From: Ructibacterium gallinarum
GTDB lineage: Bacteria > Bacillota > Clostridia > Monoglobales > Monoglobaceae
Reading direction: 5' to 3'
DNA: 64,000 nucleotides
Assembly (NCBI RefSeq): GCF_014982785.1
Contig: NZ_JADCKB010000013.1
Span: 32,131 to 96,130 of the forward strand
A program made the position numbers and the translations under genes. Below, one piece after another: positions 17,252 to 27,237 of the stretch. Position 1 is the stretch's first letter; every line of letters starts with the position of its first letter. Under the pieces are notes generated by a model. The model saw only the letters and a program-made list of their open reading frames with translations, had not been told where the DNA came from and searched no databases.

Positions 17252-19477
17252 ATGAAATGTCCCAGGTGTGATATCAGTTTGCCAGATAATACGGAGGTTT
17301 GTCCTCTTTGTCACACTCCGCTAACAACAGGCAGACAAGATGGAGAGAACAAGGAGAAATCTGTCCACACACCGGTTGCTCAGGATACCGGCCGGTTCTC
17401 TGCCATAGATCCATCAAAGGATACCTATGACTTTGATCTTCAGTATACCTTAACTTTTAAAGATGCCGGAGAGATCCGGCAAGCCATTGCCGATATGGAA
17501 CTCGGTATTGGAAAGGACCACGCAGAAGAGCTTTTGCATCCAGAAAAGGCTGCTGCTGCGGTCGAAAAGAAACCGGAGCACCGCCAGCGCACCCGCGAAG
17601 AGATGGAGGAAGCGGCACAGCGTGCGGCTTTGCGCCGGGAACGGCGTAACAAGCAAAGAAAGGGTGGACACAATTCAGGAAAAAGGACACATGTTGTCCG
17701 TATGAGCAGAACGGAAAGAGAAAAGGCGGCAGCGCTTCGCGCTGCAAAGGCAAAATCGGAGCGTTCCCCAGAAAAATCGATGAAAAACCGCCGGTTTGTA
17801 TTTAGTGCTGGGGTGGCTGTTATTGTTGTAGCAATTATCATTGGAGCCATTAACCTGTTTGCGGGTATGATAGACGGCGATGTACACTATCCGACTGTTT
17901 ACACAAAAAATAACCAGCTTTATATGGTTTACGATAAAAAACCGCAGCAGCTGAGTCAGAATTTCATTAGTGCCTATGCGGCACCGAAACCGACGGCTAC
18001 TGCTACCACGAAACCTTCCAGTACGCAGAAGCCAAAGACAGAGGATCCTAAAAAATATAAAAATGAAACTGCAACGGAAAAACAGTTGATTTCAGTTTCA
18101 GCAGATGGTCTATACACTTTCTTTTTGGAAAATGTAGATTTAAATAATGGCTGTGGAGATTTGGTATATTATCAAAATGATACACCAAAAGAACGCACTG
18201 TTATTGCCTCTTCTGTATATTATAAAACAGTAATCAGCAAAGATGGGAAATCTGTTTTATACCTGAAAAATACAGATGAAACCGGCTATCATGGTGAACT
18301 TTGCTATTGGAATGCTGCCCAGAAGCAAGAAGTTTCTGTTGAGCAAAATATTTGTTCGGAGAATTTTGTATTTACGCAGGATGGGCTTGCTGTTTTATAT
18401 ATCAAAAATTTTAACCCTATTGTCAATACGGGAGATTTGTGCGTACGCTCTTTTGCAAAGGATGCCTCTCAGGAAAACAAGGTTATTGATGAAAAAGTCG
18501 CCTTTGTTTTCGGAAGTACGCCTAAGAGTAACATTTATCTATATGCAAAAGATTATAACACGGAAACCGGAGTATATAACCTTTATGTTTTGAAAGAAAA
18601 TGAAGCCCCAGCGGTGTATGCGGAAAATGCGTTTTTGCCTCCTGTCATTTTAGAAAAAACAGAAGGAATTTATGCTTACAGCAATTACCATGATAATTTC
18701 CAAACCATTAGTTATATTGATTTTGCCACTGGGCAAACCAATCAAATGGCTGAAGATATTACACGGATTGAGCGTGTCCGCAAGGATGAAGGTGCGGTGA
18801 TTTATACAAAAACATACGAAACCAATAAAAGCGATTATTATTATATTGCAGCATCGGAAACAGCCTCTCAAAAAATAGCGAACGCTGTGGTGGAAGTTCA
18901 GGAAAATCCACAGGGGAAAATTTTATTTGATGCAAGCGATGATTTTTCACGGATTGCATATATTGGCGGTTATGATGAAGAAAATTGTAAAGGAGCTCTC
19001 TTTACTTTAAACATTATTAATGGCTATGCTGGCACAGAAAAGCGGATTTCTGATGATGCTTATAGCTGCGATGTTTCAGCAGATGGTGCTATTGTGCGGT
19101 TTGCGTCAAGTTATAACCGTGATGCCGGAACCGTTAATTTGGTTTCCTATTCCAATTCTAATACTGTAACACTAACTGAAGGTGTAAGTGCGGGAGCATT
19201 TACCTATGATAAAATAGGTGAAGCTATGGTTTATGCAAGAAATGTTCAAATGACGCCAACAACTTCGGGAGACGTTGAGTGTGTGAGCAGTAAAGGAAAA
19301 ATTCGTCAGGTAGATACGGGCGTTAACTCATATGGATTAAAACAGGATGGAACGATTTTGCTGCTGAAAAAGGATGGTGAAGGAGAAAATCCTGTAGGAA
19401 AACTTTATTATTCAAATCAAAAAGGCAGTAAGATTCGGTTGATGGATGAAGGCGTCAGTGCAGTGGTATTGTATTAA
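17252..19477 (+). CDS. Zinc-ribbon, single-pass membrane protein with a TolB/WD40-like beta-propeller
   Basis: The 741-residue product begins with a zinc ribbon (CPRC at residues 3-6, CPLC at 17-20), followed by a charged cytoplasmic region (Ala/Glu/Arg-rich), one membrane helix at about residues 180-205, a Thr/Pro/Lys-rich linker (PKPTATATTKPSSTQKP) and a long extracytoplasmic part with repeating strands such as ISADGxxVLYLKN, typical of TolB or WD40-like propellers. No enzyme motif is seen. It may sense or scaffold at the membrane. It lies two bases before nadD, so it is cotranscribed with NAD synthesis and ribosome genes, an unexpected partner. Confidence 0.8.
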   Translation: MKCPRCDISLPDNTEVCPLCHTPLTTGRQDGENKEKSVHTPVAQDTGRFSAIDPSKDTYDFDLQYTLTFKDAGEIRQAIADMELGIGKDHAEELLHPEKAAAAVEKKPEHRQRTREEMEEAAQRAALRRERRNKQRKGGHNSGKRTHVVRMSRTEREKAAALRAAKAKSERSPEKSMKNRRFVFSAGVAVIVVAIIIGAINLFAGMIDGDVHYPTVYTKNNQLYMVYDKKPQQLSQNFISAYAAPKPTATATTKPSSTQKPKTEDPKKYKNETATEKQLISVSADGLYTFFLENVDLNNGCGDLVYYQNDTPKERTVIASSVYYKTVISKDGKSVLYLKNTDETGYHGELCYWNAAQKQEVSVEQNICSENFVFTQDGLAVLYIKNFNPIVNTGDLCVRSFAKDASQENKVIDEKVAFVFGSTPKSNIYLYAKDYNTETGVYNLYVLKENEAPAVYAENAFLPPVILEKTEGIYAYSNYHDNFQTISYIDFATGQTNQMAEDITRIERVRKDEGAVIYTKTYETNKSDYYYIAASETASQKIANAVVEVQENPQGKILFDASDDFSRIAYIGGYDEENCKGALFTLNIINGYAGTEKRISDDAYSCDVSADGAIVRFASSYNRDAGTVNLVSYSNSNTVTLTEGVSAGAFTYDKIGEAMVYARNVQMTPTTSGDVECVSSKGKIRQVDTGVNSYGLKQDGTILLLKKDGEGENPVGKLYYSNQKGSKIRLMDEGVSAVVLY

Positions 19478-19479
19478 AA

Positions 19480-20112
19480 ATGACAGAGAAAAACATTGGA
19501 ATCATGGGCGGGACATTTGACCCGCCCCATATGGGACATTTGGTTATGGCAGAATATGTACGGGAAGCACTTTCGCTGGATGAAATTTGGTTTATTCCAG
19601 TAGGAAAAATCCCGCATAAGGATAGCAGCCATACTGCATCGGCGAAGGACCGACTGGCAATGGTACGGCTTGCTGTAGCAGATAATCCGTATTTTACCGT
19701 GAATTCTATTGAAGCAGATGTACCTGAATATAGTTATACCTGTGAAACTTTGGAAAAGTTGAAACAGCAGTTTCCGGAATATTGTTTTACATTTATTGTT
19801 GGAGCCGATTCTTTGGATTATATGGAGCGCTGGAAAGAGCCGGAGCGTATTTTTCGTGCCTGCACAGTTGCTGCGGTGCATCGAATGGGTTATAGCAATG
19901 AAGAGACAGGACGTAAGAAAGCAGAACTTGAAAAACGTTATCATGCCGTGATTTCCATAATTTCGGTACCTTGTATTCAGATCTCTTCTACGGAAATTCG
20001 AGAAAGAATTTCCGTAGGGCTTTCCGTTCGATATTTGGTGCCTGAAACGGTTTTGCAATACATGGATAGACATTTACTTTACAGAAAGAATTTTACGGAG
20101 ATAAAGAGGTAA
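19480..20112 (+). CDS. nadD: Nicotinate-nucleotide adenylyltransferase NadD
   Basis: NadD converts nicotinate mononucleotide and ATP to deamido-NAD. The nucleotidyltransferase motif GGTFDPPHMGHL and the C-terminal SSTEIRERI motif are present; length 210 residues. It begins two bases after the previous stop and has no clear ribosome binding site, so it likely depends on coupling. The nadD-yqeK-LCP-rsfS-leuS order is common in Bacillota. Confidence 0.95.
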   Translation: MTEKNIGIMGGTFDPPHMGHLVMAEYVREALSLDEIWFIPVGKIPHKDSSHTASAKDRLAMVRLAVADNPYFTVNSIEADVPEYSYTCETLEKLKQQFPEYCFTFIVGADSLDYMERWKEPERIFRACTVAAVHRMGYSNEETGRKKAELEKRYHAVISIISVPCIQISSTEIRERISVGLSVRYLVPETVLQYMDRHLLYRKNFTEIKR

Positions 20113-20120
20113 TAAGGGTC

Positions 20121-20735
20121 ATGATGGAAACAGAAAAAATATGCCGTTATTTGCAGTCTATGTTAAGTGAAAAGCGATACCGTCACTCTTTAGGGGTTGC
20201 AGAGGAAGGAAAAAGACTTGCCCAGTACTATGGTGCAAATCCGGAAAAAGCATATTTGGCAGGCTTGGTGCATGACTGTGCTAAAGAAATTGATTTTGGT
20301 CAGGCAGCGGAATTGTTGCGAAAACGATACGGTATTACCCCTGATAGTATATCGGTACAGCAGCCTAAATTGCTTCACGGTCCTCTAGGAGCTTGTGTGG
20401 CACAAAGTGAATTTGAGATCTATGATCCTGAGATACTGGATGCCATTCGCTATCATACCACAGGAAAAGCCAATATGAGTTTACTTGCAAAAATTATTTA
20501 TATTGCAGATTATATTGAGCCTAACCGTGAATTTGATGGTGTGGATCAATTGAGATCAACGGCTTATTCCGATATTGATCAGGCCATCATAGACGGACTG
20601 GATTTTACTATTTGTGATTTAATAAAGAAGCATTTTACGATTCATCCTGATACAGTGCATTGCCGCAATGATTTGCTGATGGCACGGCAAAAACTTAGGA
20701 AGGATGAGACACAAAACGGAAAGGAGTATTTATGA
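20121..20735 (+). CDS. yqeK: HD-domain Ap4A hydrolase YqeK (symmetrical)
   Basis: This 204-residue HD-superfamily protein carries the metal-binding set RHSLGVAEEG, LVHDCAKE, HGPLGA and IADYIEPNR. YqeK proteins cleave diadenosine tetraphosphate symmetrically to two ADP. Two adjacent ATGs (20121, 20124) are possible. The stop overlaps the next gene's start (ATGA). Confidence 0.92.
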   Translation: MMETEKICRYLQSMLSEKRYRHSLGVAEEGKRLAQYYGANPEKAYLAGLVHDCAKEIDFGQAAELLRKRYGITPDSISVQQPKLLHGPLGACVAQSEFEIYDPEILDAIRYHTTGKANMSLLAKIIYIADYIEPNREFDGVDQLRSTAYSDIDQAIIDGLDFTICDLIKKHFTIHPDTVHCRNDLLMARQKLRKDETQNGKEYL

Positions 20736-21613
20736 GAATAAAATCTCCCCTTCGGTTTACGATTTTAATTGTTACAATTTTGATTGTAATCTGGATGTTT
20801 TATAATTTTATTATTGCTTTGCAGACAGGTGAGAAATTCAGCTTTTTTGGTAACGGTCTCAGCGAAAATGTACATACTTTTGTTGTTGCCGGTGTAGACG
20901 AGGACGGTTATAGAACGGATCTTATTTTACTCTGTCAGGTGAACCGAAAGGATAAAAAGGTTTCGGTGCTTCAAATTCCCCGTGATACGAAGATAGATAA
21001 TAAACGAAATGATAAAAAGATTAACTCAGCGTATTATTCCGGTTTTGATGTCATGAGTGGTGAAATTGAGCAGGTAACGGGTTTAGAGCCGGAAAATTAT
21101 GTTATGGTTGGATTTGATGGCTTTTGTGATATCGTGGATGCCTTGGGCGGTGTTACTGTTGATGTGCCTATTCGGATGCAATATGATGATCCCGCACAAA
21201 ATTTAAAAATAGATTTACAGCCAGGAAAACAGAAATTAGACGGCGAACAAGCGGAAATGTTTATGCGGTTTAGAAAAAATAATGATGGGACAGGATACCC
21301 TGAAGGTGATGTGGGGCGTTTAGCTGCACAGCAGACATTATATGATGCTGTAGCTGATAAACTGCTATCACCGGTGGGATTGTTCCGGGCTCCGGCGGTT
21401 TTATCTGCTGTAAAAAAGAATACAGAAACAGATTTTTCCGGATTTGAAATTTTTGGAATAATGAAAGATGTAATGATAATTGGAAAGGATAATATTGAAA
21501 TATTTACACTTCCTGGACAGGGAAAATATATTGGCAATATTTCTTATTTTGTTCATGATAAAGCTGCAACCCAGCAGTTGATACAGGAAAATTTTGTTTT
21601 AGATGAGGAATAA
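20732..21613 (+). CDS. LytR-CpsA-Psr (LCP) family phosphotransferase
   Basis: LCP enzymes attach wall teichoic acids or other glycopolymers from undecaprenyl carriers to peptidoglycan. The 293-residue protein has a short cytoplasmic tail, one membrane helix (about residues 7-30) and the LCP domain with YRTDLILLCQVN, QIPRDTKI and DGFCDIVDALGGV, then EGDVGRLAAQQ. The catalytic Asp/Arg pattern is intact. It overlaps yqeK by 4 bases. It could act on the polymer begun by the tagO-like gene at 7202. Confidence 0.92.
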   Translation: MRIKSPLRFTILIVTILIVIWMFYNFIIALQTGEKFSFFGNGLSENVHTFVVAGVDEDGYRTDLILLCQVNRKDKKVSVLQIPRDTKIDNKRNDKKINSAYYSGFDVMSGEIEQVTGLEPENYVMVGFDGFCDIVDALGGVTVDVPIRMQYDDPAQNLKIDLQPGKQKLDGEQAEMFMRFRKNNDGTGYPEGDVGRLAAQQTLYDAVADKLLSPVGLFRAPAVLSAVKKNTETDFSGFEIFGIMKDVMIIGKDNIEIFTLPGQGKYIGNISYFVHDKAATQQLIQENFVLDEE

Positions 21614-21629
21614 ATAAAGGAGTTAGAAC

Positions 21630-21989
21630 ATGGCTTGTGAAAATAAAACCGTAAACATCATTTTTCAGGTGTTAGACAGTAAAAAAGCAAAAGATATTGA
21701 AGTCCTCGATGTACGTGGGTTGACAACGTTGGCTGATTATTTTATTATTGCAACAGGAGGTTCTGACCGACAGGTCCAGGCCTTATGTGATCATGTAGAA
21801 GAGGAATTGGAAAAACAAGATGTTTTTCCTGTTAATAAAGAGGGGTATCGTTCTGGAGAATGGGTTCTTCTGGGATATGATGACGCTATTGTGCATATTT
21901 TTCAGCAAGAACCCAGAGATTTTTATGATTTAGCACGAATTTGGAAAGATGCTGTATCTGTTGATATGTCCGATATTGCTGTACAGTAG
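21630..21989 (+). CDS. rsfS: Ribosome silencing factor RsfS
   Basis: RsfS binds L14 on the 50S subunit and blocks subunit joining in starvation. The 119-residue protein shows IEVLDVRGLTTLADYFIIATG and WVLLGYDDAIVHIF, both family signatures. It is 16 bases after the LCP gene with AAAGGAG upstream. Confidence 0.95.
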   Translation: MACENKTVNIIFQVLDSKKAKDIEVLDVRGLTTLADYFIIATGGSDRQVQALCDHVEEELEKQDVFPVNKEGYRSGEWVLLGYDDAIVHIFQQEPRDFYDLARIWKDAVSVDMSDIAVQ

Positions 21990-22032
21990 TTTTTTAAAAC
22001 AGATTTAAATAGTTTGAACGGAGGAAGGTCCA

Positions 22033-24504
22033 ATGAGATACGATTTTAAAGAAATTGAAGAAAAATGGCAAAAAAAATGGGAAGAAGAAAATGCTTTTCA
22101 CATGGAAGAGGATGCTGAAAAACCTAAATATTATGCTTTAGAGATGTTTCCTTACCCTTCTGGGAATCTGCATATGGGACACGTCCGTAACTATTCCATT
22201 GGGGATGTAGTTGCGCGTTGTAAAAAAATGCAGGGATATAATGTATTACATCCTATGGGATGGGATTCTTTTGGGTTGCCAGCAGAAAATGCGGCGATTA
22301 AACATGGCACTCCTCCTGCCGAATGGACCTGGTCTAATATTGATAATATGCGGCGGCAGTTAAAGCGCTTGGGCTTCAGTTATGATTGGGAGCGTGAAAT
22401 TGCAACAGCGAAGCCTGATTATTATAAATTTACACAGTGGATGTTTTTGCAGCTTTATAAGCATGGTTTGGCTTATAAAAAGAAATCATATGTTAATTGG
22501 TGCCCTTCCTGTCAAACTGTTTTGGCCAACGAACAAGTTGTCAACGGAAAATGTGAGCGCTGTAAAAGTGAAGTCGGGAAAAAAGACTTGGAACAGTGGT
22601 TTTTTAAGATTACTGATTATGCGCAGCGTTTGCTAGATGATATTGATAAGTTGTCTGGTTGGCCGGATAAAGTAAAGGCGATGCAGGCAAACTGGATCGG
22701 CCGCAGTGAAGGTGCGGAGATGAAGTTTCAGATTGCAGGCAGTGATCAGTTTTTAACTGTTTATACAACACGGCCGGATACTATCTTTGGTGTTTCCTAT
22801 ATGGTTATGGCACCGGAACATCCTATGGTGGATCAACTGATCTCCGGAAAACCAGAAGAAGAAGCGTGCCGAGCCTTTATTAAAAAGGTGCAAACGCAAA
22901 GCGAAATTGTGCGTTCTGCTACCGATACGGAAAAAGAAGGCGTATTTACAGGCTGTTATATGATCAATCCTTTTACCGAAGAGAAAATACCGCTATATCT
23001 TGCAAATTATGTCTTTTTGGATTATGGTACTGGTGTTGTCATGGGTGTTCCGGCACACGATCAGCGGGATTTTGATTTTGCTAAAAAATATCATCTTCCG
23101 ATTCGAATTGTGATTCAGCCAGAAGGTCAGAATATGAAATCGGAAGAAATGACAGAAGCTTTTGCTGCGGAAGGTATCATGGAAAACTCGGGCTGCTTTA
23201 ATGGGTTGAGTAATCGGGATGCCCTAAAGAAAATGATTGCTTATGCTGAAGAAAAGAGAATTGGTCAGAAAAAAGTTAATTTCCGTCTGCGTGATTGGCT
23301 GATTTCTAGACAGCGTTATTGGGGTGCACCTATTCCGATTGTTTACTGTCCACATTGCGGCACGGTGGAAGTCCCGGAGGAGCAGCTGCCTGTTTTGCTT
23401 CCAGAGAATGTTAAATTTACGGGACAAGGAAAATCTCCGCTTAGCGAATGCCCTGAATTTGTGAATACTGTTTGTCCAAAATGCGGTGCTCCGGCGCAAA
23501 GGGAAACCGACACGATGGATACTTTTGTATGCTCATCATGGTATTTCCTGCGCTACACAGACCCGCACAATGATAAAATGCCATTTGATAAAGCAAAGGC
23601 AGATTATTGGATGAATGTTGACCAATATATCGGTGGTGTGGAACATGCGATTTTGCACCTATTGTATGCACGCTTTTTTACAAAAGCGCTGCACGATTTT
23701 GGCTATATCGACTGCGAGGAGCCATTTGCCAATTTGCTGACACAGGGCATGGTACTGAAAGATGGAAGCAAGATGTCCAAATCGGTGGGCAACGTGGTAA
23801 GCCCCGAAGAGATTATTGCAAAATACGGTGCTGATACAGCTCGTTTGTTTATTCTTTTTGCCGCCCCGCCGGAAAGAGATCTTGATTGGAATGACACGGC
23901 TGTGGAAGGTGCATACCGCTTCCTAAATCGTGTGTGGAGAGCGGTTGATGAATTAACTCCATATCTCTCAGAGGAACCGCTGGATAAAAACAGTTTAAAT
24001 GAAAAAGAGAAAAAGCTTCGTTTTGCGGTGCACGCTTCCATAAAAAAAGTAACAGAAGATTGTGCCCGTTTCAGTTTTAATACAGCCATTAGTTCTATTA
24101 TGGAAATGGTTAATGCTTTATATGTTTATAAAGAAAATACCAAAACGGCGGAGTATCATTCTGCACTTTTGACAGAAGCTGTAGAAAATTTGATTGTTCT
24201 GTTATATCCATTTGTTCCGCATATTGCAAGTGAACTGTGGGAAATCAGCGGCAGAGAGGGAAAGCTTACGGAGCGTGCATGGCCGCAAGCGGACATGGAG
24301 GCATTGCAGGTCAATGAGGTGGAAATTGTGATCCAGATTAATGGGAAAATACGTGAAAAAATGATGATTTCGCCCGAGGCTTCCCCGGAACAAATGAAGG
24401 AGACCGCCCTTTCAAATGAGAAAGTACAGGCTTTGATTGCAGGAAAAAGCATTGTAAAATGTATCGCTGTGCCGAAAAAATTGATTAATATAGTTGTAAA
24501 ATAA
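22033..24504 (+). CDS. leuS: Leucyl-tRNA synthetase
   Basis: This 823-residue class I synthetase has the HIGH motif as [18 protein letters not shown] as [10 protein letters not shown], and the CP1 editing domain with [14 protein letters not shown] and the [10 protein letters not shown] pocket. Two zinc-binding Cys clusters are visible (CPSC/CERC and CPHC/CPKC). All parts are intact. There is no T-box leader in the 43 bases upstream. A strong terminator follows. Confidence 0.97.
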   Translation: MRYDFKEIEEKWQKKWEEENAFHMEEDAEKPKYYALEMFPYPSGNLHMGHVRNYSIGDVVARCKKMQGYNVLHPMGWDSFGLPAENAAIKHGTPPAEWTWSNIDNMRRQLKRLGFSYDWEREIATAKPDYYKFTQWMFLQLYKHGLAYKKKSYVNWCPSCQTVLANEQVVNGKCERCKSEVGKKDLEQWFFKITDYAQRLLDDIDKLSGWPDKVKAMQANWIGRSEGAEMKFQIAGSDQFLTVYTTRPDTIFGVSYMVMAPEHPMVDQLISGKPEEEACRAFIKKVQTQSEIVRSATDTEKEGVFTGCYMINPFTEEKIPLYLANYVFLDYGTGVVMGVPAHDQRDFDFAKKYHLPIRIVIQPEGQNMKSEEMTEAFAAEGIMENSGCFNGLSNRDALKKMIAYAEEKRIGQKKVNFRLRDWLISRQRYWGAPIPIVYCPHCGTVEVPEEQLPVLLPENVKFTGQGKSPLSECPEFVNTVCPKCGAPAQRETDTMDTFVCSSWYFLRYTDPHNDKMPFDKAKADYWMNVDQYIGGVEHAILHLLYARFFTKALHDFGYIDCEEPFANLLTQGMVLKDGSKMSKSVGNVVSPEEIIAKYGADTARLFILFAAPPERDLDWNDTAVEGAYRFLNRVWRAVDELTPYLSEEPLDKNSLNEKEKKLRFAVHASIKKVTEDCARFSFNTAISSIMEMVNALYVYKENTKTAEYHSALLTEAVENLIVLLYPFVPHIASELWEISGREGKLTERAWPQADMEALQVNEVEIVIQINGKIREKMMISPEASPEQMKETALSNEKVQALIAGKSIVKCIAVPKKLINIVVK

Positions 24505-24515
24505 AATTATTTATC

Positions 24516-24550
24516 AAAAAGGAGTGCTGATATTGAAGCACTCCTTTTTT
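24516..24550 (+). terminator. Rho-independent terminator after leuS
   Basis: GGAGTGCT (24521-24528) pairs with AGCACTCC (24537-24544), flanked by AAAAA before and TTTTTT after, so it can act in both directions. It separates leuS from the convergent SLH protein operon. Confidence 0.92.
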
Positions 24551-24579
24551 GATGCAATTAATTCTTATGTGATTTATCA

Positions 24580-27237
24580 TTATCTGTAAATTACAAGCAC
24601 TTGGCATTCCACATATCGGGTTACAGCCAGTAGTTTGTCCGCTTGTGAAGGATTATGAATATAATTGATAATTTCATCTGCAGAAGCAGGATAAATTTTT
24701 TGTAGTGTTGAATCATAAACAACAGTAAAGGTTGGTATTTTTAGACAATAAGTGACCGTATTCATATCCTCAATTAAAGAAGGATCTATTGCTGAAGATA
24801 CCAATTGCTGATTATTTACTCCATTGTACGCTGTACCAAAATAATAACGTAAGTTTTCGTTTTCTCCATTTCGGGTATAGAGCATTGTAAGTGAACTTGC
24901 ATCAAAATCTTTTGCAATGTTAATAATGTTGTTTTTAGAATCAGCTACAAATCGCAGATAATCCCCCATGGCAAGAGGCAGTTCACCAGCCTCTTGGTTT
25001 TCATCTGTATACAAGTTTTCTAAAAGTGATTCATCTTCCAAATAAAAAGTTTTAAATGTACGATTTTCTGTATAAATATCAAGTTGTAATATTTTGAAAC
25101 CCTCAGCGTTCATTCCGTAGGAAATGGAATTTAGAATGCCTTTGGAAGAATTGGCATCTAGTAATCCATACTTGCTCAGAATGTCAGTTTTATAAACAAT
25201 TGCACGGGCTACTCCGTTAGAACTTACATTATATGCTTGCAGGGCAGATGCATTAAAAGGATAGTCATTTGTTAGTCCAGAAGAAGACGTAAGGAAGCAT
25301 CTGTCTTCATCCGGTAGATCAGTATCATCTATAATAATGAAGATAGGCGCTGAAGGTGCAATGAAAAAGTGAGAGCCAACTGATTCAAGCGTAGTCTTAT
25401 AATATACATATCCGGATGTAGTGTTTTTTCTCCAGGGATACAGCGTAAGATTATCGTATTCATCCATACTTTCATCCCAATATCCAGTGCTTTCTGTATC
25501 AGGCTGTTCCTGGCCATACAAAGTATCGATAAAGCGAATTTCATTTTCTGCATTCACAGAAAAACGGATAAGTTGTTCCTTTACCTGACCTCCTGGGGCA
25601 GCATATTTTTCATAAAATTGTTTTGCCTGTATATTGGGTTTGCGGTCTACGGTTACTTTGGAAGCTAAGGAATATTCATTGAGTACACCGTCCGAAGTAA
25701 ATATACGTAATAGATATGTTTCACTTAATCCGCTAATTGCTGCTGCATTGATTAAATATCCATATTTCATTATACTTGTATCAGTGGTATATGCTGCTGC
25801 CCGGCCAGACGAATCCAAAAAGAGCGTAATTGTTCCGCCGCCTGGATTTGATGAGCCATACCATTGTTCAAAGTAAGGAGTGAATTCATATTTTTCTTCA
25901 CCTACTGAAATTATATTTTCATCTGCGTTATAAGAAGTTAGTACTCCGCTGATATATTTATCAGATGCATCTAGATAAATATATTTTCCATCTTTTGAAA
26001 CATAACATGTAATGGTCATATTTTCTGTCAGTGCAGAAAAGTCTGCTGTTTCCCCATTTAAAATGATATTTAATACAATATCATTATCAGAAGCATCAAT
26101 CATGAAAGTACTATTTTTATCATATATTTGTTTGTTGCGTTGGTCAATGGATTGTACTACCATGGTTTGTGCACTTTGAATCTCCAGAACATCATAGCTG
26201 TTATTTTGACCCCGATCAATAAGCCGTAGCGCTCCATATTGAATTTGAAAATCATCTATAACAGGCTTGGGTAAGGCTTTTCCATTATACAGAACAACAG
26301 CGTTGCTGCTAAGATTTATCGTACGAATTCTTCCTTGCTCATCTAGATATTCTATAGTTGAAGAAGAGGCACTCACGATGTCTTGATAACTTATAGAGAG
26401 TTCATTGTTTTGATAAGCTTCCAGATAAACAATAGAAAACGCGCCATCTTCATCTTTGATAAATCCGCGGACTTGCTGACCAAGCAAAGAGTCGTAGCCT
26501 GACGAGGCATAAGAAATAGAATCAATTTCTATATACCCCTCTCTGCCGCCTTCTGAATCATATAAAGAAGTATACGCATTGGCTGTAACGATTCCTTTTA
26601 CTTCTGAAAGGTGAAAATATTCGGTTAAGAAGGTGTGACCGGATTGTTGGGTATAAGTATAGGTGCTGCCGCCATAGGTGCGGATAACTCTAAGATCAAT
26701 ACTCAATGCATTGCCAAGTAAGGTCCAGAAGGTTTCAAAGGATAAGATATCCCCCGATATGTCAATATTGTTGGTAAGTCCAAGTTGTTGGGCAGTCATG
26801 CGATATCCTAAAGGAAAACCACCTTTCTCACCTGCTTCTAGTGCATAGCCGCATGCAACAACCAGCATTTTCAAGGCCTCATCTGGAGTAACGGCAACAT
26901 CGGGATTGAATTGTTCGGCGGGGGAAAGAATTCCTTCACTTAATGCAGCATTGACAGCACTACATTCTTTCCGTGTAACTTCTATGTCAGAAAAGGATGA
27001 TTCCGCAGCAGATGGAAAGGTATTTCCTCCGGACATTATTTGCATCAGAGTGTATACAAATTGTGCTCTTGTAACGGAATCTTCAGTACTTTCCGGCAAA
27101 TCAAGGCCAAGAATGTTTAGCAATGTATAGGCATTACTTCCAGTTAAGACAAGATTGGATGCGGCAGATGCAGGCAAAATACCTAGTCCGGTCATTAAAA
27201 AGGAAAAGATAAGTATAGTGCAAATTATTTTTTTCAT
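24580..27237 (-). CDS. Large secreted protein with N-terminal SLH domains
   Basis: The 885-residue product has a signal peptide (MKKIICTILIFSFLMTGLG..., cleavage near SAA at about residue 25) and SLH-like repeats at about residues 35-200 (VTRAQFVYTLMQI, FSDIEVTRKECSAVNAALSEGI, VTPDEALKMLVVACGY), which bind pyruvylated wall polymers. The rest, about residues 200-885, is beta-rich and not recognised; it has no enzyme motif I can name. It starts at the stop of the upstream SLH gene (TAATG overlap), so both are made together. Context with a lyase and sugar importer suggests a surface scaffold or glycan-capture role. Confidence 0.82.
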   Translation of the reverse strand: MKKIICTILIFSFLMTGLGILPASAASNLVLTGSNAYTLLNILGLDLPESTEDSVTRAQFVYTLMQIMSGGNTFPSAAESSFSDIEVTRKECSAVNAALSEGILSPAEQFNPDVAVTPDEALKMLVVACGYALEAGEKGGFPLGYRMTAQQLGLTNNIDISGDILSFETFWTLLGNALSIDLRVIRTYGGSTYTYTQQSGHTFLTEYFHLSEVKGIVTANAYTSLYDSEGGREGYIEIDSISYASSGYDSLLGQQVRGFIKDEDGAFSIVYLEAYQNNELSISYQDIVSASSSTIEYLDEQGRIRTINLSSNAVVLYNGKALPKPVIDDFQIQYGALRLIDRGQNNSYDVLEIQSAQTMVVQSIDQRNKQIYDKNSTFMIDASDNDIVLNIILNGETADFSALTENMTITCYVSKDGKYIYLDASDKYISGVLTSYNADENIISVGEEKYEFTPYFEQWYGSSNPGGGTITLFLDSSGRAAAYTTDTSIMKYGYLINAAAISGLSETYLLRIFTSDGVLNEYSLASKVTVDRKPNIQAKQFYEKYAAPGGQVKEQLIRFSVNAENEIRFIDTLYGQEQPDTESTGYWDESMDEYDNLTLYPWRKNTTSGYVYYKTTLESVGSHFFIAPSAPIFIIIDDTDLPDEDRCFLTSSSGLTNDYPFNASALQAYNVSSNGVARAIVYKTDILSKYGLLDANSSKGILNSISYGMNAEGFKILQLDIYTENRTFKTFYLEDESLLENLYTDENQEAGELPLAMGDYLRFVADSKNNIINIAKDFDASSLTMLYTRNGENENLRYYFGTAYNGVNNQQLVSSAIDPSLIEDMNTVTYCLKIPTFTVVYDSTLQKIYPASADEIINYIHNPSQADKLLAVTRYVECQVLVIYR

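Noticed and set aside
21990..22032. T-box leader before leuS
   Set aside because: The gap is only 43 bases and contains just a ribosome binding site.
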